Below the pieces are notes generated by a model. The model did not search any database. It saw nothing but the letters and a program-made list of their open reading frames with translations, and had not been told where the DNA came from. The position numbers and the translations under genes are program-made. Source: Melampsora larici-populina 98AG31 (lineage: Eukaryota; Basidiomycota; Pucciniomycetes; Pucciniales; Melampsoraceae). From it: a stretch of 64,000 nucleotides of DNA. The stretch lies in contig NW_006768803.1 in NCBI RefSeq assembly GCF_000204055.1, forward strand, positions 661,607 through 725,606, read 5' to 3'. Below, piece after piece: positions 1 to 10,741 of this stretch (position 1 is its first letter; each line of letters starts with the position of its first letter).

Positions 1-1184
1 ACTAATGGACTGGAATAAACCGACATTCAAATTGATAGTATTGAACCAAGAGTTAAGATTGATACCGAAGCTTGCAGCGAGGCCGAAGATCACTCGGATG
101 ATATTGCGCAGAAGTTGGAATTCATCTACGAGAGAAATGGTGAGTGGAGGCTAATGACACATGCGTTGAATAATAATCTATTCGGCTTACATGTAAATTG
201 GCGCCAAAGACTGCCATACTGGAATTGGATGATTTGTAAGGCGTATTGGATGTCGCGTAGCAGGTTGGTGGCCAGTGCTTGGAACTGCAAATGAAGGAAC
301 GTGGGTGAGCATCAAACATGAATTGACCGGAGTTGAATGACAATGGAGCTGATAATAAATTACAAACCTGTCCAGCGTATCGGTAATCACAAATACCGCA
401 GCCTCCTTGGAACAAGGAGACGGTTTGGTACATTTGGTTGATCCACAAACTGAATTGTGACCTGACCAAGTTAATTGAAAAACCTGGAGTCTGCCATTGC
501 GAAACAACATTTAAGAAGCTCTGTTGGGAGTATTGAAAGGTATGATAGAAGGTTCCGAAGTCTGAGAAGCCCGTCGGAACGACGTTGTTGGGAAGAAAGA
601 TAGGTCGGGCGGGCACGTTGGGGCCATTGATAATAGTTCCATCGGGACGTCGAGATGTACCAGAACCAACCGCAATACCTGGAATAGTTCCATCGGGACG
701 TCGAGATGCACCAGAACCAACCGCAACACGGGGAATAGTTCCATCGGGACGTCCAGATGGATCAGAACCAACCGCAACACCTGGTCGATTCCTGGTTGAA
801 CCCGGAATCATCGGCCCGAGACCACCGTCAATGCTGGTGGGACTGTTGTTGAGCAAATCCTTTACGGTGGTGGTATGCACGTTAGGGTTCTCTTGACCCC
901 AACCGCTGGTATCTGAAGGAAGCAATAGTGTGATTAGAGACGTGAAGTTTGGGACTAGATAGCGGAGGGCTACTGTGATATATTGACAAAGGATGGAGTT
1001 GGCATTTACCTATATGTTGTCCTGGAGTAGCAATCATCGTACGAGCATCCAAACTTTGGAAAAAGTCAAGCTGACTATCAGCACATGCAAGGCGATGGAA
1101 CGATGGGAAACGATCGCTTACTGTGCCAAGCTCGGGGCAGCACGTCCGGTAGCTGGAGTGAAAAAACGTGACGAAAAGAAACAT
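1..1184 (-). CDS. Probable secreted repeat protein, 3' end beyond window
   Basis: Family not recognised. Minus-strand model with three phase-consistent exons: 1184-1010, 912-368 and 284-1, the last still open at the window edge; introns are 97 and 83 bp with GT..AG ends. The ATG at 1184 gives a short hydrophobic start (MFLFVTFF), so a signal peptide is possible but weak, and a further upstream exon cannot be excluded. Exon 2 carries three 17-residue repeats rich in Gly, Arg, Pro and Ser (core RRPDGTIP/AVGSG), then an aromatic amphipathic stretch with a GGCGIC motif. Exon 3 continues with hydrophobic helices and two further Cys. A cell-surface or secreted role is inferred only from the start, repeats and cysteines. 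Confidence 0.55.
633..785 (-). repeat. Three 51-bp in-frame tandem repeats
   Basis: Units at 633-683, 684-734 and 735-785 begin with ATAGTTCCATCGGGACGTC on the plus strand and differ by a few bases. Each encodes 17 residues of the secreted repeat protein read on the minus strand. The 51-bp length keeps the frame, so copy number can vary without breaking the gene. Confidence 0.9.
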
Positions 1185-1865
1185 GAGCACGGAAGACTTT
1201 AAGAACTGTGATCACAAAAGTAAATATTCACCGGCAAACGTAGCCAAAAGAAAAGCGACAGAGATATGCATGATAAAGACTGGTTCGATTGAGTTGAGGT
1301 AAAATAAAAAAGAATCAACGAGTCAAAGTATTATTGGTTAATTTATCAAGTACGAGAAAACGTAAACGAGGAGCGGGATGAGTGTGACCCATTCCAACTG
1401 CTCAGTTGCTTTATACACGCGTTCCTCCAACTTTTGCTTTCGCAAGGACAGCTCGAGAAACTTTCCACGGGAGATCTATTCGTTTGTGGCGGTGAAGGGC
1501 GGTGAACATTGGCAATTATGGAACGCCGGCCTCGACCTGCTCCTGAGTCTTGACAGCTCGTGTTGGCATCCATGTCGGAGCTTGTCGCAGAGTTTCTTTA
1601 TTCAGCGTCACGATAGGTCACGATTCAAACTGAAATCCTGATGGCCATGAGAACATGAAAACACCAGGCTGCACTGCAATATGACAAACACGTAAGGTGT
1701 ATTTTGGGTACGTAAGTATGTAAGTGACACATCCCTCGCTTCAAATCCCAAAAAGCAAAACCGAGCAGAGGAATTCAATCATGGCCGATGAATTGAGGAA
1801 GAAATCGAAGTGATCGCTTCCTTGGCACTGTCAAATATACAACGTAATTTGGGAAACCAGAGTGC
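1185..1865. other. Upstream flank and intergenic sequence
   Basis: No convincing gene. The last part (about 1800-1865) contains a short open stretch that continues in frame across the hAT insertion site if the element and one flanking copy are removed; see findings. Confidence 0.4.
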
Positions 1866-1874
1866 AGCAAATTT

Positions 1875-4514
1875 TAAACTCAACTAAGTCCCTCGCTGAC
1901 TCTCGCACGCTTCGAGCGCAGCGAGGTCAGCGAGGGATAAGGCCTGGACCCGGCCCGGCCCGCGCTCAAAATGGAGCGCCGAGCCGGGCTCCTTTAGAAA
2001 AGCTGCCGGCCCGGCCCGGCCCGGGCAAAAAAAAATTTTCTTCGCTGTGTGGCTCAGCAGCAAGGGAATCATCAGTTCCATCTTGTTCAACAGCTTACGA
2101 TGGCTCCAAAACGCCCACGTGCCTCTAACGGTAGCGCTATCACCATACCAGACTCCCCTCCACAATCCAAAAGCAAAAACCAGGCAAATTCCCCGACATC
2201 TGCTCCTTTAAACAACAAAACTGAAGTTGACAACTCACACAAGACCTCATGGGTCTGGCGACACTTCAAGACTGCATTTCATGACCCGACTAAATCAATG
2301 AAGAACATTTGTCAAGCTCCGCATCCAAATGGAGGCAATCAAATCTGTGGAATGCACCTGGTTATTGATCCCTCTGCAAGTACCAGGTCAATGATCCGCC
2401 ACCTGCAACGCCGTCATAAGATATACGAAGAAACTGTTTCTGAAAGTGGTTCCATGAAGAACTACTTGTCCAACGGAACACTCAAGAAGGTGAGATATCA
2501 TTTCACAGCAGTAACTCTTTTTTTTGTACTGATTGTCTTCTTTCTAGGTTCCCAAGCTTACCCGCGAAAACATGAAGCAGCAACTCCTCCGTCTAACTAT
2601 CATGAAGGAGCTCCCATTTGCATTTGTTGACTCTCCGGAACTCCAAACCCTGCTTGAGATGTGTAATCCTGATATCACACCACTCCTGATTGGCTCCAGC
2701 GCTCTCGGTGATGCAGTTCAAAAGAAATTTGTTGAAATGAAAGCTGTAATGAAGAAAGTCTTTGAAGATCAACTGGCAGTCAGTATCACATGCGACGCTT
2801 GGACCTCACCAAACCGCAAATCTATCCTTGGTGTCACAGCCCACTGGATCAACGAAAATTTCCAAATTCAGGAAGTAATACTATGCCTCAAAGAGATCGA
2901 TGGCGACCATACTGGTACCAACCTCGCAGAACATCTCATCCCAGTTCTTGAAGAGTACAACCTGCTTAATAAAGTTTACTGTGTTGTTGCTGATAATGCG
3001 AGCTCAAATGGTACCATGGCTGATGCTCTTGAACAAGTCTGCCCAAACTTCAATCGGGACGAAAATCTTCTTGGATGTGTCGCACATGTTATCAACCTTA
3101 TTGCTCAAGACGGACTCAAGGCATTTTCTAGAAAGCTTGGCGAAGAAGGACCTGTTCCGCGTGACCTTGCTATTCTTCTTGAACCAATGCAGCCATCCGA
3201 CATCCACTCCGTGCTTACTCGGCTTTTAAAACTGATCGCATGGATTTACAAATCACCTCAACGTGTACAATCGTTCCTCAAGCAAGTCGAGGCAGACTTA
3301 GGCTACTCACTCAACCTCATCCGCAACGTTGACACACAATGGAACTCGGATCTAGAATGTTATCGTCGAGCGTTCAAATTACGTGGATCTATCGACACGA
3401 AGTGCCGAAATGATCCAGATTACAAGCAATACACCTTGTCCAATGACGAGTGGAAGCTGATTGGGCATCTTATTGAATTCCTTGAACCTTTCGAGCGGGC
3501 CACAAAGGATCTTTCAGCAAGTAAATACCCCAGCCTGGGAGACATGATACCAGTATACAAATGGATCATCAAAAAATTGAACTCGGTAGGTTCTTTTTTC
3601 AATTGATCAACTTTGAGTCAATGCTCATCTGATCCATTTTATTCCCGCTTCCATAGAGCTGGTGTAACTACGATGCTCAAGAGCTTCGCCAAGCTATCCA
3701 ACCAATGAAAACCAAAGCCGAGTCATACTATGACAAGGTACTTAAAAAACCTGTATATCTTTGCGCCTTACTTCTCGATCCGCGTAGCAAGGATCAGGAG
3801 TTAGCTGATACAACTTTAGAACGAGCGGGAATCTATCATCGCGAAGGTTGGAAGACTCTCTTTCTGAACCAGTGTGAAACCTTTCATAAAGACAGTCCTC
3901 AGATTGACAAAGAACCGCAAGCAGAAGTCGAAGATGGCCCCCGATCGTTTGTCGCTAAAAAGAAAGCACAAGGTATCGAAGCCGAGCTTCAAACTTACCT
4001 TTCAGCTGAGCGAGAAGATGGGAGTCGTGACCCACTTTTCTTTTGGCGCAAAGAAAGTCTTCGCTTCCCCATCCTTGGGAAGATGGCTCGAATCTTCCTA
4101 GCCATCCCAGCCACCAGCACCCCTTCCGAGCGTAGCTTCTCTGCGGCTGGTAGGACCATCACCGACCTCCGCAGCTCGATGCATACACCCACTCTTGAAG
4201 CATCAGTATGTCTCAAGAGTATCGAAAAATTTCTTCAATTTTAGCTGTTATACCTTATCAATCAGAGATCTACAGTATTTAAAAACCAATCACACCTATT
4301 GATACAAAGAAATACACGTATATCATTCTATGCTGTCCAATGCTGAGCCCCAAACCCACCTCCTATCACTTCTGTCCCGCCCGGGAGCACAGCGCTTCGG
4401 GCTATTTGAACTTTTTTTGAGAGCCGAAACAGCCTGAGCCCGGCCCGAGCCCAGAGCCGGCCCGCTGGCCCCGGTGCCGGGTCCAGGCCTTAGCGAGGGA
4501 CTTAGTTGAGTTTA
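1875..4514 (+). mobile_element. hAT-superfamily DNA transposon, apparently intact
   Basis: The 2.64-kb element starts TAAACTCAACTAAGTCCC and ends with its inverted complement (23 matching bases). It is flanked by a perfect AGCAAATTT at 1866-1874 and 4515-4523. hAT elements normally make 8-bp duplications, so the ninth base may be chance identity. The subterminal regions are GC-rich arrays of CCCGGC/GGCCCG motifs. A TAAGGCCTGGACCCGGC block follows the right inverted repeat directly but is separated from the left one by about 40 bp that form a hairpin. The transposase inside has no visible lesion. Confidence 0.92.
2100..4244 (+). CDS. hAT transposase
   Basis: Cuts and pastes the surrounding element. 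Exons 2100-2489, 2548-3585 and 3657-4244 (introns 58 and 71 bp) give about 671 residues, phase-consistent throughout. Domains in order: basic N-terminus with PKRPR; a BED-type zinc finger around residues 67-120 (WRHF, two Cys, RHLQRRH); an RNase H-like core with SITCDAWTSP (first Asp), VVADNASSNG (second Asp), CVAHVINLIA (the hAT C..H motif) and VDTQWNS; and a C-terminal dimerisation region with ATSTPSERSFSAAG. Length and motif order match the hAT family. The ATG at 2100 is chosen because it opens directly before the basic region. No stop or frameshift was found, so it may be active. Confidence 0.93.
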
Positions 4515-5003
4515 AGCAAATTTGCTGGAAGTTGGAACTCGTTTTGACAAACGGGAATGGTAGCAGAGGACCCTGGCTTACTCCTATGGAGGCGTCTGAT
4601 CTAAAATCCGACGATTGCGTGGTGAGTTATCAAAAAATATCCAAAATCCGACCTTTTTGATCGGATGCCTAAGTGAAAACCCGGGAAAATTCTCAAAAGA
4701 CCTTGAAAATCCGACCTTTTTGGTCAGAAGCCTCAAATCCCTGAAAAAGACGGGGCCGGGGCCGGTATCGGTCACTGCCCAAACAAAAGGACCGGGCTCA
4801 GTTGCTGGCCGTGAACTGAAAAGCTCGCAGTCAAGCCCAGTAGCTTTTGAATTGCAAATCTTTTCATCAAAAGTAACACTAGACTATGATCAATTGGGTC
4901 GCTTCAATCATTTGAAATCAGTCATTGAAGACAGGAGGTAAACAGATTTGTTTCCAAAAGAATCAGAGTACATGCATCAGGAGAACATCAACTATCAAGA
5001 TGC

Positions 5004-8000
5004 TCATTCATCTTCTGCAGCTTGCGCATTAGCCTGCAGACGAATCCGTTCTTGTTCATATCGGTTGACCAAGTCTTTCATCCTGACATCTCGAAACATT
5101 TGTTGAATCACTGACGGTACAGAATAACACCCCTCACCCACTAAAGCAAAGTTTGAACCATCAGATGGCTTGAAAACATAGATGATGTCCACTATGTCAA
5201 GGAGACAGAAGGTCCAGCTGTCTGGAGCGGAGTCCGTAGCTGCAGTTGCAACGGGGTAGGTGTAGTTCAACACTTGCACACCCACGTGCGATAATTTGCG
5301 CCTTGAGGATGCGCTGGTGACAAACGCATGTTTTTTTGAAATATACTCGTACACAACCACAGCGCGGCATATGTGCAGTTTCTTCAGCAGGGTGTTTTGT
5401 CAGCAACTGTATTGAACATATATGCAGCATAAGAGAATCGTGCAACTCACTTGGTTTTTGATTGCTAAGAGAAATTTCCCGGGCTCAATAGGGTTCTCCG
5501 TACTGATGATACCACCGTCAAAGAGTTGCTGCAAGTCAACACTCCGGTGGATTGAATTGTTGGTAGTTAAACCAGTCAGATTAAGCTTCACGTTGATGTT
5601 CCAACGGTGTCGACGTGCAGCACCGGTAGGCGTGCTGACTAAATCCTTCATATAGACCGCAATCGCCTTTGAACAGGCACTTGGATTCAATTCGCCGCTG
5701 GAAGTTGTATCACCTTCCAATCTCAAGTCATCTGGATTGATTAATATACGCTCGTTTCCTTTATGTCGAGGAAGCTGACTATCATGCTGGGTGCGGATGT
5801 CAATAAGATTTTTGCCAAGGAGTTTTCCTCCCTCTACTAATCTCCAGCGAGTTGGATCGGACCAGCTGGTAGCTGAGCTGTTTTCATGATAAGGTTGTTC
5901 TGAATTTTTTGTGTCAGTTTGCATAAGCAGGCAAGCATATATTGAAAAAAACACTTACCATTGCTGTTGAGCAAGTTGGCAATCAGCATTGCTGCATTTT
6001 GAACGGTAACAGCTTCCACCTCATCTGGAACTTGATCAAGTAATAAGTCAAGTGAATTTTGTTCCTTTGCCAAGGTAGCAGCTTCAGCAAAAGCAATGTT
6101 TTCGGGGAATTCTCCAGGCTGGTAGTTATATCTGACCCGATAATCTTTTGTTGCGCATGTTGACACATCTGATGAATGGTAACAGTCAGTAAAAATACTT
6201 CAGCAGATATAAAAGAAACAGACATACCTGGAGTGGTATCATCAACGTCTGGTGGAAGGTCATCTATGATGTTTTGGGAAGGCAATTCCTCGTCTTCAGG
6301 CTCTAATGGTCCCATTCCAGCCAGGTGAGCAAGGCTATTTGCAAGCCGATTGGCAATGGTGAGCTCTTCACCAATCTCAGCATTTGTTGGAAACGCTTTG
6401 AGAAGTTCAATCACTCCAACAGCCTCCTCATCACCCCAAGCGTATTGATAGCCTGAGTGCATGTGTTCAGAAGGTGGTATCTTGATTTTTCCACCCATCA
6501 CACTCTTGACAACAGCGTGTATTTTTGGCATCATGAACCGGGCATCAAGGACAGTGAAACGAGGAGCGATAACTCTCATCCATCCAAATATGTGTTCGAC
6601 TGGCTCCGTTCCGTGCTTCCAAGGGCATAGAGGGTATTCCGGGTAGTACTGTCGATGTGAGATGATCAAGGCAAGGAGGGATTCGGGGAGTGATGAAAAG
6701 ATCTTGAAGCTAGCGTGTGAAATGCAATTGAGATGAAATTTCATGAGACCATTTGTTTCGATCTCGCGTTTTTGCAAGTAAGATTTCCATCTTTGTAGAA
6801 AAAAGCCTGCCGTCCATGCAGATCGAATCCTTTCGCGGTGGCCAATCTTTTTGTTCAACCAAGAGTCAATCAACTCTCCAATAACATACAGGAAGATTGT
6901 TAAGCCTTCACTTCCTGGTAGTCGAAGCGAGGCAGCCAGTGTTAGGGAATTTGTTGTTCGAAATGCTCGACCATCTTCCTGTTTATCACTATCAAATACG
7001 TCTTTGGCCATAAGAGGGCTATTGGGCATCTGAAGTATTTCGGCTAATTGTTGGATGGTTACAACATACTTGCCAATCACAATCAAACGGGCACCAGATA
7101 GTAGCTGATTAGCGCCAGTCTTTCTTGCATGTTTTGGGTCCTGGACCGTTACTACAGGACGAGGAGGATTCCCAAAGAGTGGGACTTTCACATGAACATT
7201 CAAATTTGATTTCGAATAAGTCAGGTATTGATCAGTATTGTTATGGAGTTTTTCTTGTGCTGAGATTTTGGTAGCGGCTCCATCTGCGCCCATTGACATG
7301 ATGTTGATTCCAGCCTGGAGAGAATGTGTGATGATGGTGTGGTGCGCTTCAGCAATGTCATCAGCCGATTCGTTTGAACAACTAGCAATTAAAGCTACCA
7401 CATATGTAGGTATGTTTGGCAAAGGGACTTGTATTGTATAAGCCCGTATCTTCACAAGGAAAGGAATCATGTCAGATGCATAATTGGGATGTCAGAGAAG
7501 AAATCTTCTGTGTGACTTACTTTAGAGCACAGCTTATCCTCCTTAACTATCTCCTTGACCAAATCACGCAGCTCATCTGCATTGCTAAATTTTACATCGC
7601 CACCTTCAGCTCCCACTAGACAGCCATTATGGTGTCTTAAAGCCTTCACACAGACGGTTTGATCGGAAGCTGCAGCTATTGGACCATCATAGCCAAGTTC
7701 CTTAAGGGTTTTGGCAATGCGTTCAAAGTTTGCAGGATGGATTTCAGCCTCCATCTTGCCATTCTTAGCCTGAATAGCGCGTTGACTACGAATTCCACGA
7801 CCAGCAAATGTACTATTAAAAAGTTTTAGAGCACTTCGACTCATAGCACCAAGAGTTGTAAGAGTATCATCTAGGTAGGCATCAATTCGCAGCCCTTGAA
7901 GTGACTTTCCGGCTGCCTCTCGCTTGGCTCGCAGTGATACCTGTTTGATCAGACCTTGTACAACCTCACGATCTTGAAAAAGTCCTCTCCTAGCATGGGC

Positions 8001-9640
8001 GGCAACGCGAGTTAAGAAATCACCAAAATCTCCATTTCGCGAACTTTCGAGTGACTTATCAAACAGCTGTAATTCTTCACATTTTCTTAGAGTGGCGTGG
8101 AAAGGATTGGTAGCCAAGATGTGATGGTTGATGTATTTGAGGTTGTCATCGTCGGCATATTTGTGGTTGAGTGCACTATTTAAAGCAGAGTTTCCTTTGA
8201 TTGCTTCACATTCAGCACACGGAACATCGTTCGTATTCTTCTTGCGCAATATAGTCCTAAGGCACGTTTTTGAGTAAACCCCGCTACGTTCACCATGACG
8301 CTTCACTTCCCAAATTGCTCGACTATCAATAGTGGATATCAGTTGTGCCTTTTGAGTCTTGGTAAGTGAGGACTCAGTTGCTTCATCACCAAACAACTCT
8401 TTACGAATAGAATGTCGATCATTGCCTCGATAGATAGTACAAGTATGTGCAAGGAAGTATGAAATTGAATGTTGAGCTTTTGGTCGTTTCCAAGTGGCAT
8501 CGGTCAGGCCGGGACATGGTACTTCCTCGTAACCGCGTTTTTTCTTTGAATCCACAGGTGTTTTGGCATAAATGATGTGAGAGCAGCACTAGACTTAATA
8601 TCACGTGTCTTGTTTTGGCATCGTTCTGTTGAGGAAGATTGAACAACTTTGGTGAGTGCTCTGATAACTGATACCCAATTTTATGAACTACTTACTTGAT
8701 TTCCAGTGTTCTTCAGCAGTCTCAACTCGACCATGGCGCAGGACAAGTCGCTTATTGCTACAGTGGCACCAAAAGTCTTTATCACCCAGTACTCCGTGCT
8801 CTACTCGACATCTGGTGCAAGGCTTGTTGTCTTTTGATAAAGGACAGAGTCGAAGGACATCAAGGAGCTTAGATACCTTGGTGGAGGTCTCAGGCTTGCT
8901 AGTATTATTTATTGAGAATTTGCTAGAAGATCTGCCAGGCTGATAGTTTTCATTGTTGTCGGATTCGGAAGAGATGACTAAAACTTCAGATGGTGCTGCT
9001 GTTTGTTGACGTTTTGCAGCTGGCTTGTTGATATTGCTTATTATGGTGGAATCCACATCAGACGAAGGTTGAGAGACACCTCGTCTCTTTTTTCCTTTTG
9101 AATTATTCTTAGTAGCATTTGAGCCTAGTCAACTTGATATTGGTCAGATTACCGGGCATATATGGGATGGTATGCATTATCGCGGGTTATACAAATGGGC
9201 CCAAACCTCCATAATGCATAATTCTATGTATTTAGCACGTCAAGTATAAAGATCAGTTATTTTAATCGAAATCATAGACAATGAATCAAATATGACTCAC
9301 TGATCAGGTAGGTGCGTATTCTTTTCAGTTTCAATTTCAACAGTTGATCAGAACTTTTATCCCATGTCTCGTGCTCTCGTGCTTTGTCCGTCCATTTCAT
9401 GACAAGCTCAACTCCGTAGGGTCCAGTGAAAACATGTTTGTTTACCACATCAGCACCAAAAACAGCATCCATCGTTTTATTTACCGACCAATACATCCCT
9501 TCATCGATGTCGTTAGGATCCAGTTTGGGTGCATTGATAAAGCTACGATATATTACATCGTCTGTTGTAGCTGGTCGGATTTGTTCGCAGGTTTTTGATA
9601 GATGCAAGATCTCCGACTTCATTTGCTCATATGAAGGCAT
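5004..9640 (-). pseudogene. Large D(2)H-type transposase, one apparent frameshift
   Basis: Seven minus-strand exons: 9640-9301, 9124-8696, 8625-7521, 7449-6228, 6168-5959, 5899-5451 and 5381-5004; about 1,377 residues. All junctions fit in phase except that exon 3 is one base short: near 8565 the frame jumps within an A-rich run (gccaaaacacc), consistent with a lost A or an assembly error. Visible blocks: a Cys cluster PCTRCRVEHG..DFWCHC in exon 2 (zinc-binding-like); AAASDQTVCVKAL (possible first Asp); SMGADGAATKI (Asp); VQDPKHARKTGANQLLSGAR (D(2)H); and TEPVEHIFGWMRVI (possible catalytic Glu). The C-terminal 500 residues match nothing I can name. The length suits P/KDZ-type transposases. 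Confidence 0.75.
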
Positions 9641-9969
9641 GATGAGTTTGTGTCAAGTATTGGTTTGTTGGTTTTGTTGTTTTGCTGAGGTTTTGAATCT
9701 TTCAAGAGTTCTGTTTGTAAAAAATTGGTTGCAATTGGATTGGCTATAAAGAGTTATCAATCCTTGGCATCTGTGGCTTTGTTACGTTTGCTAGCATTTA
9801 GTAGCATTTCTTATGATTTCAAATTCCACAGTTCAGCCTGTCAGTAGTTGTCAGTTGCATTGAACCTTGAACACTATTAAAAGCTATTGAATCAGGATTG
9901 CTGAGCATTGTTGAGTCAAAAATTTGACAGTTGAGTGAGTAAAAGAAACTAGCAGGTTAGGTAGAGCCC

Positions 9970-10262
9970 AAAAAAACACAGAGACTGGCTAGAATCGAAC
10001 CCCCAACATCAACGCCACAGCCAGGCCACAGGGTATGACATCGCTGTCTCTGCCTGCTACACCATGCACCCATGTAAAGTATTCCGACCTTTTACATTAG
10101 AACCATCAAATCTTCCACAAAAAAACACAGAGACTGGCTAGAATCGAACCCCCAACATCAACGCCTGAAAATCCGACCATTTTGGTCAGATGCATCCGCG
10201 GCGAGGAAGGCCAAAATGTAAAGTATTCCGACCTTTTACATTAGAACCATCAAATCTTCCAC
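9970..10262. repeat. Shuffled duplication with tRNA-like Pol III boxes
   Basis: Inside the right end of the 5.8-kb transposon, a block starting AAAAAACACAGAGACTGGCT occurs at 9970-10016 and 10119-10165, and a block starting ATGTAAAGTATTCCGACC occurs at 10072-10118 and 10216-10261. On the minus strand, 10076-9970 contains TGGTGTAGCAGG (fits a Pol III A box) and, further on, GGTTCGATTC (B box), then a T run. I could not fold it into a proper tRNA cloverleaf, so a degenerate tRNA-derived insert is likelier than a functional tRNA. Confidence 0.5.
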
Positions 10263-10412
10263 CCTGTTTTCCGACGTTGTGGGTCAGAAGCATATTGGCC
10301 AAAAACTGAAAATCCGACCATTTTGGTCAGATGCATCCGCGGCGAGGAAGGCCAAAATCCGACCATTTTGGTCAGACGCCTCCATAGGAGTTAGCCAGGG
10401 TCCTGGTAGCAG

Positions 10413-10741
10413 GCGAAGAAGAGATTTAGTTACAGATGCGAAATGACATCAGAATGAAGCTGGGAAGACCTACATTAAGCTATCCAATAAGAAAGGATTA
10501 GAAATCCAATCTCAAAGACGAGTAGACGGTTGTGAAGTATTGGAGAGCGCAGTGGTTTCCAGTTTTTTCCCTCAATTGATTTTGTTATCTTTTTTACATT
10601 CATCCAAGTTCATTATCAACAAAATTTAAAGTGAGTATAATACTGTTACATAAAAATTGTTGTTGTATATCGATCTTTCAAAAAGTACAAAATTTTTAAA
10701 ATTCTTCAAAAGTTCTTCGTTTTTCTTAAACTTAAGTTATC
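10413..10741. other. 5' flank of the retrotransposon
   Basis: Non-coding in appearance. AT-rich from about 10560 on. Probably contains the promoter and 5' terminal repeat of the downstream element, but no repeat matching the 3' flank (15466-16000) was visible by eye. Confidence 0.3.

Larger units (their letters stand above)
4567..10404 (-). mobile_element. 5.8-kb DNA transposon, 8-bp TSD, P/KDZ-like
   Basis: Terminal inverted repeats start AGGACCCTGGCTTACTCCTA on the left and match the right end with one mismatch over 33 bp. A perfect 8-bp duplication GGTAGCAG flanks it (4559-4566, 10405-10412). Both ends carry several copies of a palindrome-like motif (TCCGACCATTTTGGTCAGA and variants) that could be transposase binding sites. 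It encodes one large minus-strand transposase. An 8-bp duplication is known for hAT, P and KDZ elements. The protein is not hAT-like and contains a D(2)H motif (DPKH), so P/THAP9-like or KDZ is the likely placement; the superfamily is unresolved. Confidence 0.88.

Noticed and set aside
1378..1641. 87-codon plus-strand frame
   Set aside because: No domain, no splice partner, composition like surrounding non-coding DNA.
9970..10076. Functional tRNA gene on the minus strand
   Set aside because: A and B boxes match, but acceptor and T stems do not pair; treated as a tRNA-like relic.
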